DNA of 64,000 nt from Stramonita haemastoma. Its lineage: Eukaryota; Mollusca; Gastropoda; Neogastropoda; Muricidae. Position numbers and translations under genes: made by a program. The notes under the pieces were generated by a model. The model searched no databases, was not told the DNA's origin, and saw only the letters and a program-made list of their open reading frames with translations. Below are positions 1 through 11,869 of the stretch, one piece after another (positions within the stretch are counted from its first letter, which is position 1; each line of letters opens with the position of its first letter). The stretch lies in the NCBI GenBank assembly GCA_030674155.1, contig CM060342.1, positions 11,476,828 to 11,540,827 on the forward strand. The letters run 5' to 3'.

Positions 1-851
1 ATGGTGGGTAAAAATGGTCGCAATGCATAATCTCACCTTTGGTGAACCTAGGAGCTGTAGCCAAGGAACCAAAAACAAAAAAAGATAAACAATGAATACT
101 GAGAGGTCAGGTAATGTGAATGCTATAACTGAAAAAAAAAGTGTTGACAATAAGCGCTACGTTTCTTTGTTACTTTTCATCTTCTGTTCAGCTTGACACA
201 TTCAGGGTATCACCCAAAACCTCCACTCATCGCCTCCTCCCTTCCCCCCATATCACAAGCCCAAGCCTAGCAAGTACCACCTCTTAAAAGATGATTGCCT
301 GAAGTGTTGTAAAGCTGCTTCTGGCGTGTTCTGCCAACCGCATAAATCAGGTGAGTGCCTGTATAGCTACTTCTAACTATTTCACCATCTTGGCTTGCAG
401 CAGACAACTAAAGGAAAGCGGCAGAGAAGGTGAAGCAAAAAAAATCATAGGAAGGGGAATGATAAGAAAACGACAGAAAACTAAGAGACAGACTTAAGAG
501 AAAGAGTAATGCATGTTTAACTCCTGTCCATCACAATAGCAATAGCCTGAATAGGACAACAAAGGTTTCCACTTCAGTATCCTTTAGCTTACATGATTTT
601 GTTGCATCACAGATGAGATGCTCAATGGAAACGCTAAGTCTGATCTAAAAGCAACAAAACGCCTATCTCAACATGCAGGTAGCCATCTGCAGTGGCAGGT
701 CTGCAAACCTACCGATCTAAGAATCTAATTCTGTCAACATCTATGACATACATGTGTCAATATCAATAAGACAATATTCTAAACCCAGAAAATCTTACTC
801 ATTTCATTATCCACATCATCTATATTTTTAATAGACTCTCAATGTGCATGC

Positions 852-900
<49 letters not shown>

Positions 901-979
901 CCACACACAAACACACGACACACCATCACACACACACGAACACACACACACACACCACGAACACACTCACACACACAAT

Positions 980-1050
<71 letters not shown>

Positions 1051-1130
1051 AGAAATATTTCATCGATAGAGATTATTTTGGGGGGCACACACACAAAAAA
1101 TTCACTGATGCCGGGTACTGTCTACCTTAC
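1..1130. other. ANKFY1 intron 2 (partial), SINE tail and (CA)n arrays
   Basis: No exon is recognisable here on either strand. Positions 1-75 match the 3' tail of a SINE family found elsewhere in the window (family C). Positions 852-1058 are a compound (CA)n array. The repeated His-Thr and Cys-Val translations across it are microsatellite shadows. Confidence 0.6.
852..1058. repeat. Compound (CA)n microsatellite
   Basis: CA dinucleotides with short interruptions (acgaccacac, cacgacacac). Confidence 0.95.
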
Positions 1131-1323
1131 CTGTACTGCTCTTTGTCATAGAGGTCTGCAATGATTCTCAGCAGCCGGGTCACAAAACTGCCGTCATTGT
1201 CCCCATCCCCACTCCCTGCCACTGCCACCTGATAGCGACGCTCTAGGTCGGCAAACCGATTCTGAAGTTTGACATATTCCTCGCGCAGTAAACTAAGATG
1301 ATTCTGAAGTTTTGACACTTCAT
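1131..1323 (-). CDS. ANKFY1: ANKFY1 (rabankyrin-5) homolog, coding exon 2 (coiled coil, start of BTB region)
   Basis: This is an N-terminal exon of a homolog of ANKFY1/rabankyrin-5, an endosomal Rab5 effector with a coiled coil, a BTB/POZ domain, ankyrin repeats and a C-terminal FYVE finger. On the minus strand the exon is bounded by an acceptor ending tttttcag and a donor gtaagg. It reads EVSKLQNHLSLLREEYVKLQ, then a Gly/Asp-rich spacer, then SFVTRLLRIIADLYDKEQY. This follows the start of the vertebrate protein closely: heptad-rich LLR-EYVKLQ helix, then SF-SRLL-I-ADLY, which leads into the BTB domain. The phase fits exon 1. The BTB, ankyrin and FYVE exons must lie left of position 1; none was found in 1-1130. 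Identity is recalled from the family, not from a search. Confidence 0.85.
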
Positions 1324-2624
1324 CTGAAAAAGATATATATCACTGGTGAGTCTGCAGGGTCTTTTCAACAAGACTCCTTTCTCCACAATTCTACAATGAT
1401 TGAATAATGAACATCCAAAGCTGATGACTACCCACCCCACTCCCACTAACATGGATGTGGCATGGAGAACAAAATAACACGATTTGTATTGTGCCTGTCA
1501 GTGTTGCAATTGCCCTTCATCGGACGATTAGAGTGTTTCTGACTAGACTTGACTAACATGAACATGCTTGTTGAACATGACACAGAAACATTTAAAACGT
1601 ACAAACACACACACACACATGCCTTTTATTTACTACACATGTAAAAAAAAAAATCAAATATATTTTACAATATAATAATTATGTGTAAATGTTCAAGATC
1701 CCATAGCTCCCGTCAGTTTTCTGTGGGATAAGGAAACACCAATATACTCAGCATACATCCTATACAAAAACAGGCTTCTCTGAAGTCAGACAGTGTTGGC
1801 TAGGACCAACAGGCAGACCTGCATATAATTTTATTACAAATGCAGGACAAGACCTGGCACTACACATCCCACTCAGAAAGGGATTCCAGCTCTAGAACTT
1901 TGAGAGATTTAAATGTCCTACACTAAAACAAATCACAGGGTCTTCAATAATACAAACCCATGAAGAAGAATCAGTGGCGTGCCCCACCCATTCAACAGAC
2001 AAACTTGTAAAGTAAAACGCCTACCCAATGCCACTCCCAACATCTCCCTCCCCCTACAAACAAACAAACAAACAAACACATACTGAACGTTACTGACTGG
2101 GCCTATATATGTGGCAAAGTATGGACAGGAACGTAAAGGGTCCCGGGGGCATGGCTTGAATATAGATCTACAATACTACTACTAGGCTACAGTACTACTA
2201 CTAGGCCTAGTATGGGAGTTCCTGTTTATTTGAAATGAATTTTATGTCCGAGAGTATGGATGATCTAAACACACCCAACTTACAATCGGCGTCATAATGG
2301 GCTGAATAGAGGCCAGGTACACTGGGCCAAAATAATACCTCCACAATGGTCAACCACAAAATTTAAAAAGCTGAGCAACTTCAACTGATTAACTAGTATC
2401 AGAACGACTACAGGTTGAACAGCAGACGATCACTCCGTTCTCACGACAAAACGATACAACTCAGACTTGCTACTAAACCTAACGAAGAAAAAGAATCAGT
2501 AAGGAAAACTGTATAACGTCATTGGTATTCAATCGTACTTCCACTCTCAAGGGTTTCTTTTTCTTAAAACCACAATGATCTGTTGAATGTTAAATACATA
2601 TCTCCCACTTATTTCGGTACTTAC
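1324..2624 (-). other. ANKFY1 intron 1
   Basis: It is bounded by gtaagt on the exon 1 side and tttttcag on the exon 2 side. It contains a short (CAAA)n run near 2056 and a small ctactactaggc duplication near 2170-2210. No coding similarity was seen. Confidence 0.65.
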
Positions 2625-2634
2625 TGTCAGCCAT
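2625..2634 (-). CDS. ANKFY1: ANKFY1 homolog, coding exon 1 (start codon, 10 coding nt)
   Basis: The minus strand reads ATG GCT GAC A followed by the donor gtaagt. Joined to the exon at 1131-1323 it gives MADNEVSKLQ, close to the MAEEEVAKLE start of vertebrate ANKFY1. The phase works exactly: one nucleotide is carried over the junction. An upstream in-frame ATG (gggATGcacaaaATG) exists, but the second ATG gives the family-like start. The transcription start and 5' UTR would lie just right of 2634. Confidence 0.75.
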
Positions 2635-2939
2635 TTTGTGCATCCCACTACCCATGTGACCCTAGTTTCCGGTCAAACACAATGTCAAGTTCGCTTACTT
2701 TCGATTTTGTTGATAGCTGCATAGGGAGATACTGCAGTATACCAACATATTGACTGGAATGCCGGGGTTGTGCAAGACCCTTTACCATCAAAAAATGAGG
2801 AGGGGGGTGCATTTTGTACAATATGGGCCAATCTGTTCCACAGGTTGAGAAATTGGCTCAGCCTCCTAAACTTCAGCATTTTCCATTAAAACAAACACAC
2901 CTAAAAACAAAACAAACCCAAAAAACAGAAAAAAATCAG

Positions 2940-3319
2940 AGAGAGAGAGAGAGACAATAACAATGACAATGACAAAGGTTTATTTGTGTAAGCGAGATGC
3001 CCATTCACAAGGGGACAGTGGGAGGGGGACAGGGCACAAAACACATATCATGTAATGAGAACTTATATACAATACAGCCCAAAAAGACAACATGGCATGG
3101 ATTCCACAACATGGTTACATGGTATATTTAGATTCTTTTTTCATTAGCTTTAGTCAGCCCTTACAAAAGGCACTGGTAAGGGGGAGGAATTTCCACAACA
3201 CTGTACAAATCCAGAGTCAACATCTTACAACAAACTGGTCTGCTACAAGGACACTAAGTCGGTCACAATGTCTCTTCTTCCCTTTTAATCATGGTTTGTG
3301 CAACTTAGCTATCCTCTCT

Positions 3320-3408
<89 letters not shown>

Positions 3409-3420
3409 GTCAATAGATGC
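2940..3420. repeat. (GA)n microsatellites with intervening non-coding DNA
   Basis: There is a short (GA)n at 2940-2955 and a long (GA)n with single GG interruptions at 3319-3408. Long translations across it (ERER, SLSL) are artefacts of the repeat. Confidence 0.9.
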
Positions 3421-3611
3421 CCCAGAGATATTTAAATTAAGCATGCATGTGCTGGGGGCTGGCACATACACACGTGCGCATGCACATACACAAACTTCAA
3501 TATAAAAGCAGAGGAAGAATTGAAAAAAAAACAAAAAACTTCAAAATATGTAGAAAACGGGTTGACAAATGATGATATCAATACAAATAATAATGATTAT
3601 TATAATTATGA

Positions 3612-3870
3612 GCCGCCGCTGTAGTCTAGTGGTTAGGCGTTGGACTCGTATCTAAAGGTTGCGGTTCGATCCCACTTTCGGCTATGGCGTTGTGCCCTTG
3701 AAAGGCTCTTTACGGTATTTCTCACCAACCTTGTGTTGGGGTTAACCTGCGATGACTGGCGTCCTATCCAGGGGGAGTCTATGACTCTCAGTCGCTTAAC
3801 GCCACAGAAACCGGGATAGCACGGCTGATGAGCCTTAGGCTCGGGACAGACTTTAACTTTTAACTTTAAC
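3612..3870 (+). mobile_element. tRNA-derived SINE, family A (indel-rich copy)
   Basis: The head reads gtagtctagtggttagg (A box) and ggttcgatccc (B box). The body ends in gatgagccttaggctcggga and cttttaactttaac. It matches the copy at 10800-11090 but lacks many single bases, so it is an older or poorly resolved copy. Confidence 0.85.
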
Positions 3871-4020
3871 ATATAATTATAATGTCATCACATCACCATC
3901 ATTCTCTTCATTATGCTATCATCAGTTTATTCTTATCATCATCATGTATTCTAATTGTTGGTGCTGTTACTATTATTGTTGTGTTAAGAACAGACAGAAC
4001 GGTAAGTCGCAGCAATAACT

Positions 4021-4070
4021 CCCCCCCCCCCCCCCCCCCCCCCTCCCGAGAAAAAAACAAACGATACAAC

Positions 4071-4126
<56 letters not shown>
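4021..4126. repeat. Poly-C run followed by (CA)n
   Basis: A C homopolymer at 4021-4043 with one T interruption after it, then (CA)n at 4075-4126. Confidence 0.95.
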
Positions 4127-4128
<2 letters not shown>

Positions 4129-4547
4129 TAAGTTAATGAATGTTTTTGTCATGTTTTTTGTTTCATACTTCGCTGTCAAGTGACATCGAACATGCCGACT
4201 GTCGACCTTGATTTCCTCCCAGACACCAGATGTGGCCCAGGAAAAACTCTGGGACGTGCAGGATAACAACGACAGACTGCAGACTTTGCCACCCAGACAA
4301 GATTTGTTTTGCTTTTTTTCAATTAGCATAACCAGGGAACGCAGAAGAAGATGGAATTGAATTGATAATTACTGAATTATTTACCGTTATTTACCAAATT
4401 ACCATTATTGAATTAGATACTACAATTACGCAATACAAGGCTTTGTAACGCCGACTGTGTGTTTATGTTGAGAAATAAATCACTTCAAACACAACAGCAA
4501 ACCTATATCAGGAACAACAAATCCTACTTACAAGTAGCAATCAGCTA

Positions 4548-4550
<3 letters not shown>

Positions 4551-4584
<34 letters not shown>
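4551..4584. repeat. (TG)n array at the 3' side of the LINE
   Basis: This TG array directly abuts the 3' end of the minus-strand LINE. The matching array on the other side of the element is at 6840-6947. Confidence 0.9.
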
Positions 4585-4586
<2 letters not shown>

Positions 4587-4589
4587 GTG

Positions 4590-6665
4590 TTTTGTGATTT
4601 TACGTCTGTACACTTAAAGTGATATTAGACGAGGGAGGAGGTGGGGGGGGGGGGGGGGGCAATAAAGAGATAAGGGTTTTTTTAAAAAGTGCGTTGGTAA
4701 TTATGTACATAAGAAGACTGATTACAAAACTATATAACAAGAATGTTGCAAAAGATGGCATAAGAAATGCAAATGATAACAAAAACAATCGAACAATAGA
4801 GAACTTTAAAATCTGAAACTGTAAGATGAACAATTGCAAACTACATGTAAAGGCTGCCATGAATAAAGCAAAAAGTACATTGCCACAGTAGGGTGTTATA
4901 ATTTCACGATCTTCACAGTAGTACTTTATAAAAAAGAGAATACTGGGGATCCCATCAGAGACAATGCTATCTCACACAGTAACTTTGGATTGATTAACAC
5001 TTCTTGCAGTGACTTATCTTGAAATGGTGGTAGGAACTTTTTAAACCTTGACAATGATACAAAACATTGAACATTGGAAAGTTTTTCACTGCATATACAT
5101 TTTACATTTTTGGCAAATTTTGCTCGAAATGCATTTAATTTCAATCTGTGGATTAGAGAAACAATATTTCTAGTACTGGATTTTTGAAAGCCGTACTGAG
5201 TACAAAGGATGTTCTCAATATCAAGAACTGAACAAGTATGCTGGGAATAGCCAGCCTCTTCATGTTTCTTTTTTACATGTTTCCAGCAAACATTTTGAAG
5301 CAAAGCATAACTCTCATGAAGAGAAAGAGGAATGTCTAAAACATTTGAACAGCTAGAATGTTTTGCTGCCTTTTTGGCTGCTTTGTCAACCTTTTCATTG
5401 AAATAAAGACCACAGTGAGATGGAACCCAGCAGAAAGTGATATTCGAACCCCTCAGAATGAGAAAATGTATCAAAAAATTAATTTCAGTAATGAGATTCT
5501 GCCTAACCATCGATGTAGAGTTATTAAGACACTGTAATGCAGATTTAGAATCAACGCAAAACAAAATCTGCAAAACAGTATTTGGAAAATCAAGCAGAAA
5601 GTACAAAGCCATCAAAATAGCGGTAAGTTCAGCAGTAAAGATGGAATGATTTTTGCCAATATGATAGGACTTTTCAACTTTCAGAGCTGGAATGATAAAT
5701 GCTGCCCCCGCTTCCTTATTTTCAAGAAGGGACCCATCAGTAAATATCTTAAGATGAGAAGGGTATGTATCTTCTAAGTGTGCATTTGGTAAGAGCAAAG
5801 AATAATCGCATTTTCTTCTTTTTTTAATGAGAGATGGTTGATATCAAAGTGTGCTTTCTGAAGTTCCCATTTTGGAACAGGTGTTAAAATAGCGGTGGAT
5901 TTTTGCCAATCTTTAGGATTAATGGTTGCCTCTTTAAGAAGATTGGAAGTATATGTGCCAATTGAAGCAAGAGAAGATATATTTTTAGCTCTGTTTGGAA
6001 AGTCTAAGTCAGATCGTAATTGAAATTTCCGATGTAATATTGTTTTCAACTGTTGAACTTCTTAGGATATACTTTGAAACGGCTAAATTACGAAAATCAT
6101 CTAAGGGTAATACTCCTATTTCTCTGTAAGTTCCTAGAGAAGATGCATGAAACGGAACCCCTAAAGCGATCTGGAAAGCTTTACAATCTAGGCTTTGAAG
6201 TTTGTTCAAAAGATATCTGGGGGCACTGAAGAATAATTCTTGGCCATATGTTAGTTTAGAACGAACCAGTGATAATGATAAATGTTTTAGTACAACCGAA
6301 TCCTGTGCCCATATTTGCTTACTGATTGCCTTTAGTATATTTAGACTTTTTCTGGCTTTGTTCAAAGCATATTCGATATGACAATGCCATGTTAATTTTG
6401 AAGTAAGTATGATACCTAGAAATTTTACCATAGGCTTATAGTCAAGCTTTTCCATTTGAAAACAGGGAAGTTTGAGGATCCATATAGCCAACTGTTCTTT
6501 GTAAAACTTACCTTTTTAGCAATTAAATTTCACCAAGTGATAACTTTAACATAGTTAAAGTCTTTAGTTACCTTTTCATAGTCCCTTACATACAACGGTC
6601 ATCAGCATATTGAATAAGACAACATTCTTTAGCTACAACATGGTTCTTTACTACACAAATTATTT
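4590..6665 (-). mobile_element. Non-LTR retrotransposon, 3' half: RT palm/thumb plus RNase H, frameshifted
   Basis: Read on the minus strand. The segment starts in the reverse transcriptase with the catalytic QYADD at 6598-6612, followed by the thumb-type block VKFLGIILTSKLTWHCHI and a conserved non-LTR C-terminal part (about 6491-5780, two frame changes). An RNase H domain follows at about 5798-5340, with FTDGS, AELTAI, DSKSALQ and WVPSHCGL-NE-VDKAAKKAA supplying the four acidic/basic catalytic positions. The last residues before the stop at 4926 are similar to those encoded at 29133-29272, a second copy of the family. The 3' UTR ends in a short stem-loop (4603-4631) beside (TG)n. RT followed by RNase H suggests an I-like superfamily LINE; the clade is not resolved. 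Confidence 0.85.
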
Positions 6666-6689
6666 CAGCAGTGCTGGGTAGAAGGTAAG

Positions 6690-6839
6690 CTACCTTTGAT
6701 TTGGAAGCAGTCTATCATTATTCCTCTACTAAAACAAGGAAAATTAAAAAGTGATACAAACAGTTATAGACCCATTGCGCTTACATCACACACAGGAAAA
6801 CTTATGGAAAAAGTCGTTTTAAATAGGCTAGTGTATTAT
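6690..6839 (+). mobile_element. Inverted 5' segment of the same LINE type (RT fingers)
   Basis: The plus strand encodes SIIIPLLKQGKLKSDTNSYR followed by PIALTS and GKLMEKVVLNRL, the conserved N-terminal fingers of non-LTR reverse transcriptases. It lies head-to-head with the minus-strand palm/thumb segment and stops at the (GT)n array. The RT part between this segment and the YADD region is missing. This arrangement is expected from twin priming during insertion. Confidence 0.75.
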
Positions 6840-6878
6840 TGTGTGTGTGTGTGTGTGTGGTGTGTTGTGTGTGTGTGT

Positions 6879-6947
<69 letters not shown>
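6840..6947. repeat. (GT)n array on the 5' side of the LINE
   Basis: An interrupted then pure GT array, immediately next to the LINE 5' end and to the short hairpin fragment at 6948-6995. Confidence 0.95.
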
Positions 6948-6949
<2 letters not shown>

Positions 6950-6995
6950 TTTTTCAGTTTAACGTCCTTCCACTAAATAGTGATATCAGACATGT
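6948..6995 (-). mobile_element. Very short LINE 3'-end fragment (stem-loop) inside (GT)n
   Basis: Contains tttaacgtccttccac followed by tagtgatatcagac. This is the same stem-loop that ends the LINE at 4603-4631, and it is enclosed by GT arrays on both sides. Confidence 0.6.
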
Positions 6996-6999
6996 GTGA

Positions 7000-7051
7000 G
7001 TGTGTGTGAGTGTGTTTGTGCGTGTGCGTGCGTGCTTGTGTGTGTGTGAGA

Positions 7052-7086
<35 letters not shown>

Positions 7087-7095
7087 GAGAGAGAG

Positions 7096-7169
<74 letters not shown>

Positions 7170-7172
7170 AAT

Positions 7173-7244
<72 letters not shown>
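7000..7244. repeat. Compound (GT)n-(GA)n-(GT)n microsatellite
   Basis: GT at 7000-7084, GA at 7085-7169 with GG interruptions, GT at 7176-7244. Confidence 0.95.
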
Positions 7245-7246
<2 letters not shown>

Positions 7247-7524
7247 ATCTTTCTTTTAGGGGAGGAGGGGTATGTGTGGTTGGGATTGACTTTTGTTTTT
7301 GTATTTGCTTTGTTTTCGTTTGTTTGTTTTTGTTTTGTTTTTCTCTGCCTATGAAATGAAACTTACACAGCACCCAAGGAGAACAAAAGTAATGGAAAGG
7401 AAAAAAAAAATGATGCATTATGATTAGTTTCCAACTGAAAGATAGGTAAAGAAAAGAAGTAGAAAAAGGAGAGATGATGAGAGAGGGAATCTTAGTATAT
7501 GAACTAAATGTATTGAGCGAAAAC

Positions 7525-7790
7525 GGATAAGCATTCCTGTGCTTTTTTACATCCAGTCCCCGTGTGTATGCAGTTTTATAAATATTATCTGTTCCCACCG
7601 GCACACGATGGCCTGCTCTTACGAAAAGCGGAACAGGATTTAACGTGTGCGCAAGATGTTCTGCGTGCGTTCACACTCGGGGCCTCGGTTTATAAGCTCA
7701 TCCGAAGGACTTTTGGGGAGAGTGGAGTCAACACCGATATTAACTCCAGGAGAAAAATCTCCTCCAACGGGAAGCGAACCCGTGAGTGTG
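7525..7790 (-). mobile_element. tRNA-derived SINE, family B
   Basis: This is the reverse complement of the family B body: poly(A)-like end, catccagtccccgtgtgtatgcag, ggcacacgatggcc, cttacgaaaagcgg, ccgaaggactttt. The tRNA-like head end is interrupted by (GT)n at 7808. Confidence 0.85.
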
Positions 7791-7806
7791 TGTGCACGCT
7801 CATGCA

Positions 7807-7808
<2 letters not shown>

Positions 7809-7878
<70 letters not shown>

Positions 7879-7897
7879 TGTGCGCGCGCGTGTGCGA

Positions 7898-7949
<52 letters not shown>

Positions 7950-7980
7950 CGCGCGTGTGCGTGTGCGTGTGCGAGTGAGT
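7809..7980. repeat. (GT)n/(GC)n compound microsatellite
   Basis: GT array with GCGCGC islands. Confidence 0.95.
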
Positions 7981-7999
7981 GGGTGTGCGCATATGCTCT

Positions 8000-8925
8000 T
8001 TTGTGTGTAAAATCACATAAACACACTGAAAAATTGTAGCTTCATTCAAAGTTGTCAAAAACATAATGTGTTTGGGATATTTGATTGCAACATTTTGCTC
8101 TATTTGATGCTACTGGTTATATTTGATCAGGATATTTGTTTTCTTGTTTGTTTTGTTTATTTTTCTCTCTTGTTTTTTTTATTTTCCTTTCGTAACGCGA
8201 CAACTTGGATGGAGGTAAGAAAAACAATTTGCACTCAAGAGACGTGATGATATTGAAGTTTTGCAGGGGAATAAGAAAAAAACTAGAATATGAAACGTGT
8301 TCAAGAATTCAGTTTTCATGTTGAGTATGTAAGGTTGCTTTATATATATATATCTATATCTAGCATGTTATATAAATTACGTCAGGTTCATATGTCAGAA
8401 GAACTTATATGAATCCTACTTACAGTCCCTAAATCGGAAATCTCCTCTGGGATGTTAATGTAATCACAACAAATATTACAGAAATTTTAAGTCCCACATG
8501 GGATGACCTAGGAGGACGTAAAGCCAGAAACCAGAAGTTTTGGGTTAGAAAATTTTTTGTCGATTTTCACAGATTTTTTACAGTATAAAAAAAATGCACC
8601 GTGCTCTTGTTTTTGGAATCGATGACATACAGTTATAGAGCAATACCAAGTAGTAACGAGAGAGTTGGAAATGATCATCAAATGAGGATTGCTTGTGTTC
8701 TACCCCGCGTATGCATATGCTTGTTGACCCCGCACATGCGGTTAGGGAACCAGCCTAGCAGATTGCAAAGGACTGAGGGGGGACGCTGAAAAAAAAGAAG
8801 AAGAAGTTCAAACCAACCAAATTTGTCCAAAATCACAAGAGTTTTGAGTCAGAGGCAAGTATATCACAAAAAAAGCGGTTTTTGTTTCTGTGGATGCCTC
8901 GGTGGGTGTGGTATGATATTGAGAA
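8000..8925. other. Intergenic, no recognised feature
   Basis: Apart from a short (TA)n near 8341, no coding, RNA or mobile element signal was recognised. Confidence 0.5.
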
Positions 8926-9155
8926 TCACATAGTCCTTCAGATGAGATTACAACCCGAGGCCCCGTGTGCAAACGCATGCAGAACATCTTGGCACACTTA
9001 AAATCCTGTTCCGCTTTTCGTAAGAGTAGGCCATCGTGTGCCGGTGGGAACAGATGACATTTGCAAAAAACTGCATACACACGGGGACTGGATGTAAAAA
9101 AAAGCATATGAATATTCATCCATTATCCTCGATATAAAGGAATAAATAAATAATA
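8926..9155 (+). mobile_element. SINE family B, 5'-truncated
   Basis: The body from gtccttcagatgagatt to the A-rich tail (aataaataaataataa). The tRNA head is missing. Confidence 0.85.
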
Positions 9156-9497
9156 ATAAATAGAAAAACGAATGAAGAGTGCATTTTTCTAAAAGCGGTG
9201 TGTAGCCAGGTGAGTCAACGTAGGAAATGTCGACATAACGATATCTAAAAGAACTTTTGTTTTGTCTTCTTTTTTATATTGAAAGTTATTTTTATTCATA
9301 TTATATCTTTTTATTATTGTTCAAATTAAAAAATAAAAAGATTTGAATGATTTACAAATAAATTTTCGATTTGCCAGCTTTGCCCCATTGGCTCATGGGA
9401 AGGTAAAACCACCAACCCTCAGTCCTAGGGGTCTAGGCAAATGGAAGCCATCACAGAAAGATAGGTCGTGCGTCGCGCAGACAAACTTTTAGGCACT

Positions 9498-9506
9498 ATG
9501 GCGAAT
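9498..9506 (+). CDS. SBNO1: SBNO exon 1 (candidate start, 9 coding nt)
   Basis: ATG GCG AAT followed by a canonical gtaagt donor, in phase 0, which matches exon 2. It follows a GC-richer, UTR-like stretch (cgtgcgtcgcgcagac). An alternative start is the ATG series at 12271-12301 if exon 2 extends upstream. Confidence 0.5.
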
Positions 9507-10786
9507 GTAAGTTATTTCTGTTCTTAGTTGGATTCTATATTGTAATCTGATGAAGTGTTGAATTGTAAAACATACTTTTTGTAGATTTTGGATGAATCTT
9601 TTCACGAATTATATTAAAAAGCATATCGACCTGCCTATCTCTATAAAAAATGATCTTACTCTTAGCCTAGTCCTAGCCTGGCCTAGCCCTAACAAAATGC
9701 GAGTGAGTGACACGACTAAGCTTTGTTGAGATTGACTGTTGTGATCATGATCAATGAAAATTATTTGAAAAAATTGGTTTGAATCGTTTTCGTTTTTCAA
9801 TGGGAATAGTAATAGCAAGTTTCGTTGACAGCGAAAATTAGTCTATAGTTTATTAGTTATTTTAATATTGAAAGGATTGTGTTTACGAAGACCAAAACAT
9901 GGCCACGTGCGTTAAACGGGGAACAAATCACAAGAAATCGAACCCAATTATGGGTTCAATTAGAATGCTTTTACGAAGTTTTAGGAAACATTATGATTTG
10001 AGAAATAAAGGGAATCAGTTCGGCATAGAGAACAATGTTTAGAAGGATATGTTTGAAAAATCGCATGCCACGGTGGTGGCGTGCAGTGTAGGCCTAGACT
10101 GTAGTGTCGCTGGCAAGGCCTCTTCCCGCACTGAGAGAACACGTGGACCTAGTGTTAGGCTAATAACAGCCTAACACGAGGCCTAACAGGCAACTAGTTC
10201 TGATTCATTTATTCATTGACATGCAGTCATTTTTGTTAATTTCTTGCAAGATGAATTAGGCTACATATTTTTTTTTCAAGAGTAAAGTAACCAGTGAACA
10301 ATCAGTATTTAACAGTCAGCCCAGGATGGTTACTGTGCCTGGCAGGCCAGATAAGCAGATTTTGTTTTTAACCAATAGGCCTACTAGAGTCCTCAAAAAC
10401 AACCCTGTTTGCAGTAAAAAAACAAAAAACAAAAACAAAACAAAAAACCCAAACAAACCAACCACCCCCCTCCCCCAATTATGGCATGTTGACCCATATA
10501 TTATATATATCTGACAGAAAATGCCTGATTCTTTCTGGAAATTATTTTTTTGGATGGTACATTGTGAAATAGGATCATAAGAAATAAAGAATTTGCTGTA
10601 AAATGCTTGAGTCTAAATAAAAATAATAATATCCTGGATGTCTTGAAAATGAAAAAAAGACCCCGATGTGCTTGATAGTTGTTTATGAAGAGTAGTCACA
10701 CACCAAGAGGTTCCCTCACCTTTAAGTTTAAGCGAATGAATGTTAGAAATAAAACCAACCAGTGCCAATCACCAGTATGTCAACAA

Positions 10787-11103
10787 TAAGGATTTGAGGG
10801 CCGCTGCTGTAGTCTAGTGGTTAGGGCGTTGGACTCGTAATCTAAAGGTTGCGGGTTCGATCCCAGCTTTCGGCTGTGGCGTTGTGCCCTTGGAAAAGGC
10901 ACTTTACAGCTATTTTCTCACCCCATCCTGGTGTAAAAGGAGTACCAACCTTGTGTTGGGGGTTAACCCTGCGATAGACTGGCGTCCTATCCAGGGGAAG
11001 TCTATGACTCTCAGTTGCTTAACGCCACAGAAACCAGGATAAGCACCAGCCTGATGAGCCTTCGGCTCGGGACAGACTTTAACTTTTAACTAAGGATTTG
11101 AGG
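10787..11103 (+). mobile_element. Full-length SINE family A with 13-bp target-site duplication
   Basis: Positions 10800-11090 hold the element: tRNA-like head with A box (tagtctagtggttaggg) and B box (ggttcgatccc), and tail gacagactttaacttttaac. The flanking repeats TAAGGATTTGAGG at 10787-10799 and 11091-11103 are identical, showing LINE-type insertion that is fairly recent. Confidence 0.93.
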
Positions 11104-11772
11104 AGGGATGCCACTCTGTAGATTTGGTGACCTTGGAGCTTCAGCTGAAGAACGCAAAAAAGAAAGAAAAAGTTTTTGTCTTGTATATGTGGTTCTCCCA
11201 CAACATGGTGACTGCCCTTGGTTGACCTTTATGGTTGCTGAGGGCATTGGTACAATGAACGGTAGTAGGGTTGGTTTTAAACCTATTATTGTTTTGAGAT
11301 TTAGAAGCATATGTTTCTAGCTTCCACATTAGTTGGGAATAAAACATTTGGGAATAAAAAATTTAAGCATCTTTTCTTGCCATCAGCTTGCATAGGCAGC
11401 TGGTTAAAGCTGTTAGCCTGCATTTATTTGGATCTTGAAGTCTGCCAGATTTAGTAATAAGGACTTATGGTAATGCCATCTGCCACACTGGAGGAAAGAA
11501 CCCTACTAGGCTACTGTCCAAATTTGTAGATTTGTAATGCCTCGGAAACAAAATAACACTGTTGAGTGTTGTGTTGGGGCCAGTAGAAGACTTATTACAG
11601 GCCTACAGGGTACATGTATACAATTTATTATTGTTTAAAGAAAGAAAATGGGTTCTAAATTTTCATTGCTATCAGAGTCAAAGCTCAGGGGGCATGTGTT
11701 GTTTAACTTAGATATAGTTCACATTTTTCACAACAATGAAACAACTTAGTACATCTGCACTCCTTTCAACTG

Positions 11773-11798
11773 CGTGTGTGTGTGTGTGTGTGTGTTGT

Positions 11799-11837
<39 letters not shown>
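11773..11837. repeat. (GT)n microsatellite
   Basis: GT array with two TTGT interruptions. Confidence 0.95.
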
Positions 11838-11838
<1 letters not shown>

Positions 11839-11869
11839 CTGTGCACACGCATGCATTTATTTATTCTTT

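Noticed and set aside
842..1069. Open frames of His-Thr or Cys-Val repeats (also at 6.8-8.0, 20.4, 24.2, 25.3, 30.8, 37.3 and 48.3 kb)
   Set aside because: They are translations of (CA)n/(GT)n microsatellites; no codon structure, no homologous context.
3612..3690. tRNA genes at the heads of family A and B SINEs (also 10800, 13018, 31661)
   Set aside because: Box A and B are present, but the copies are repetitive, lack a good cloverleaf and are followed by SINE bodies.
4926..6491. Host gene with an RNase H domain
   Set aside because: The RT catalytic YADD, non-LTR thumb motifs, frameshifts and a second copy at 28.9-29.3 kb show it is a retrotransposon.
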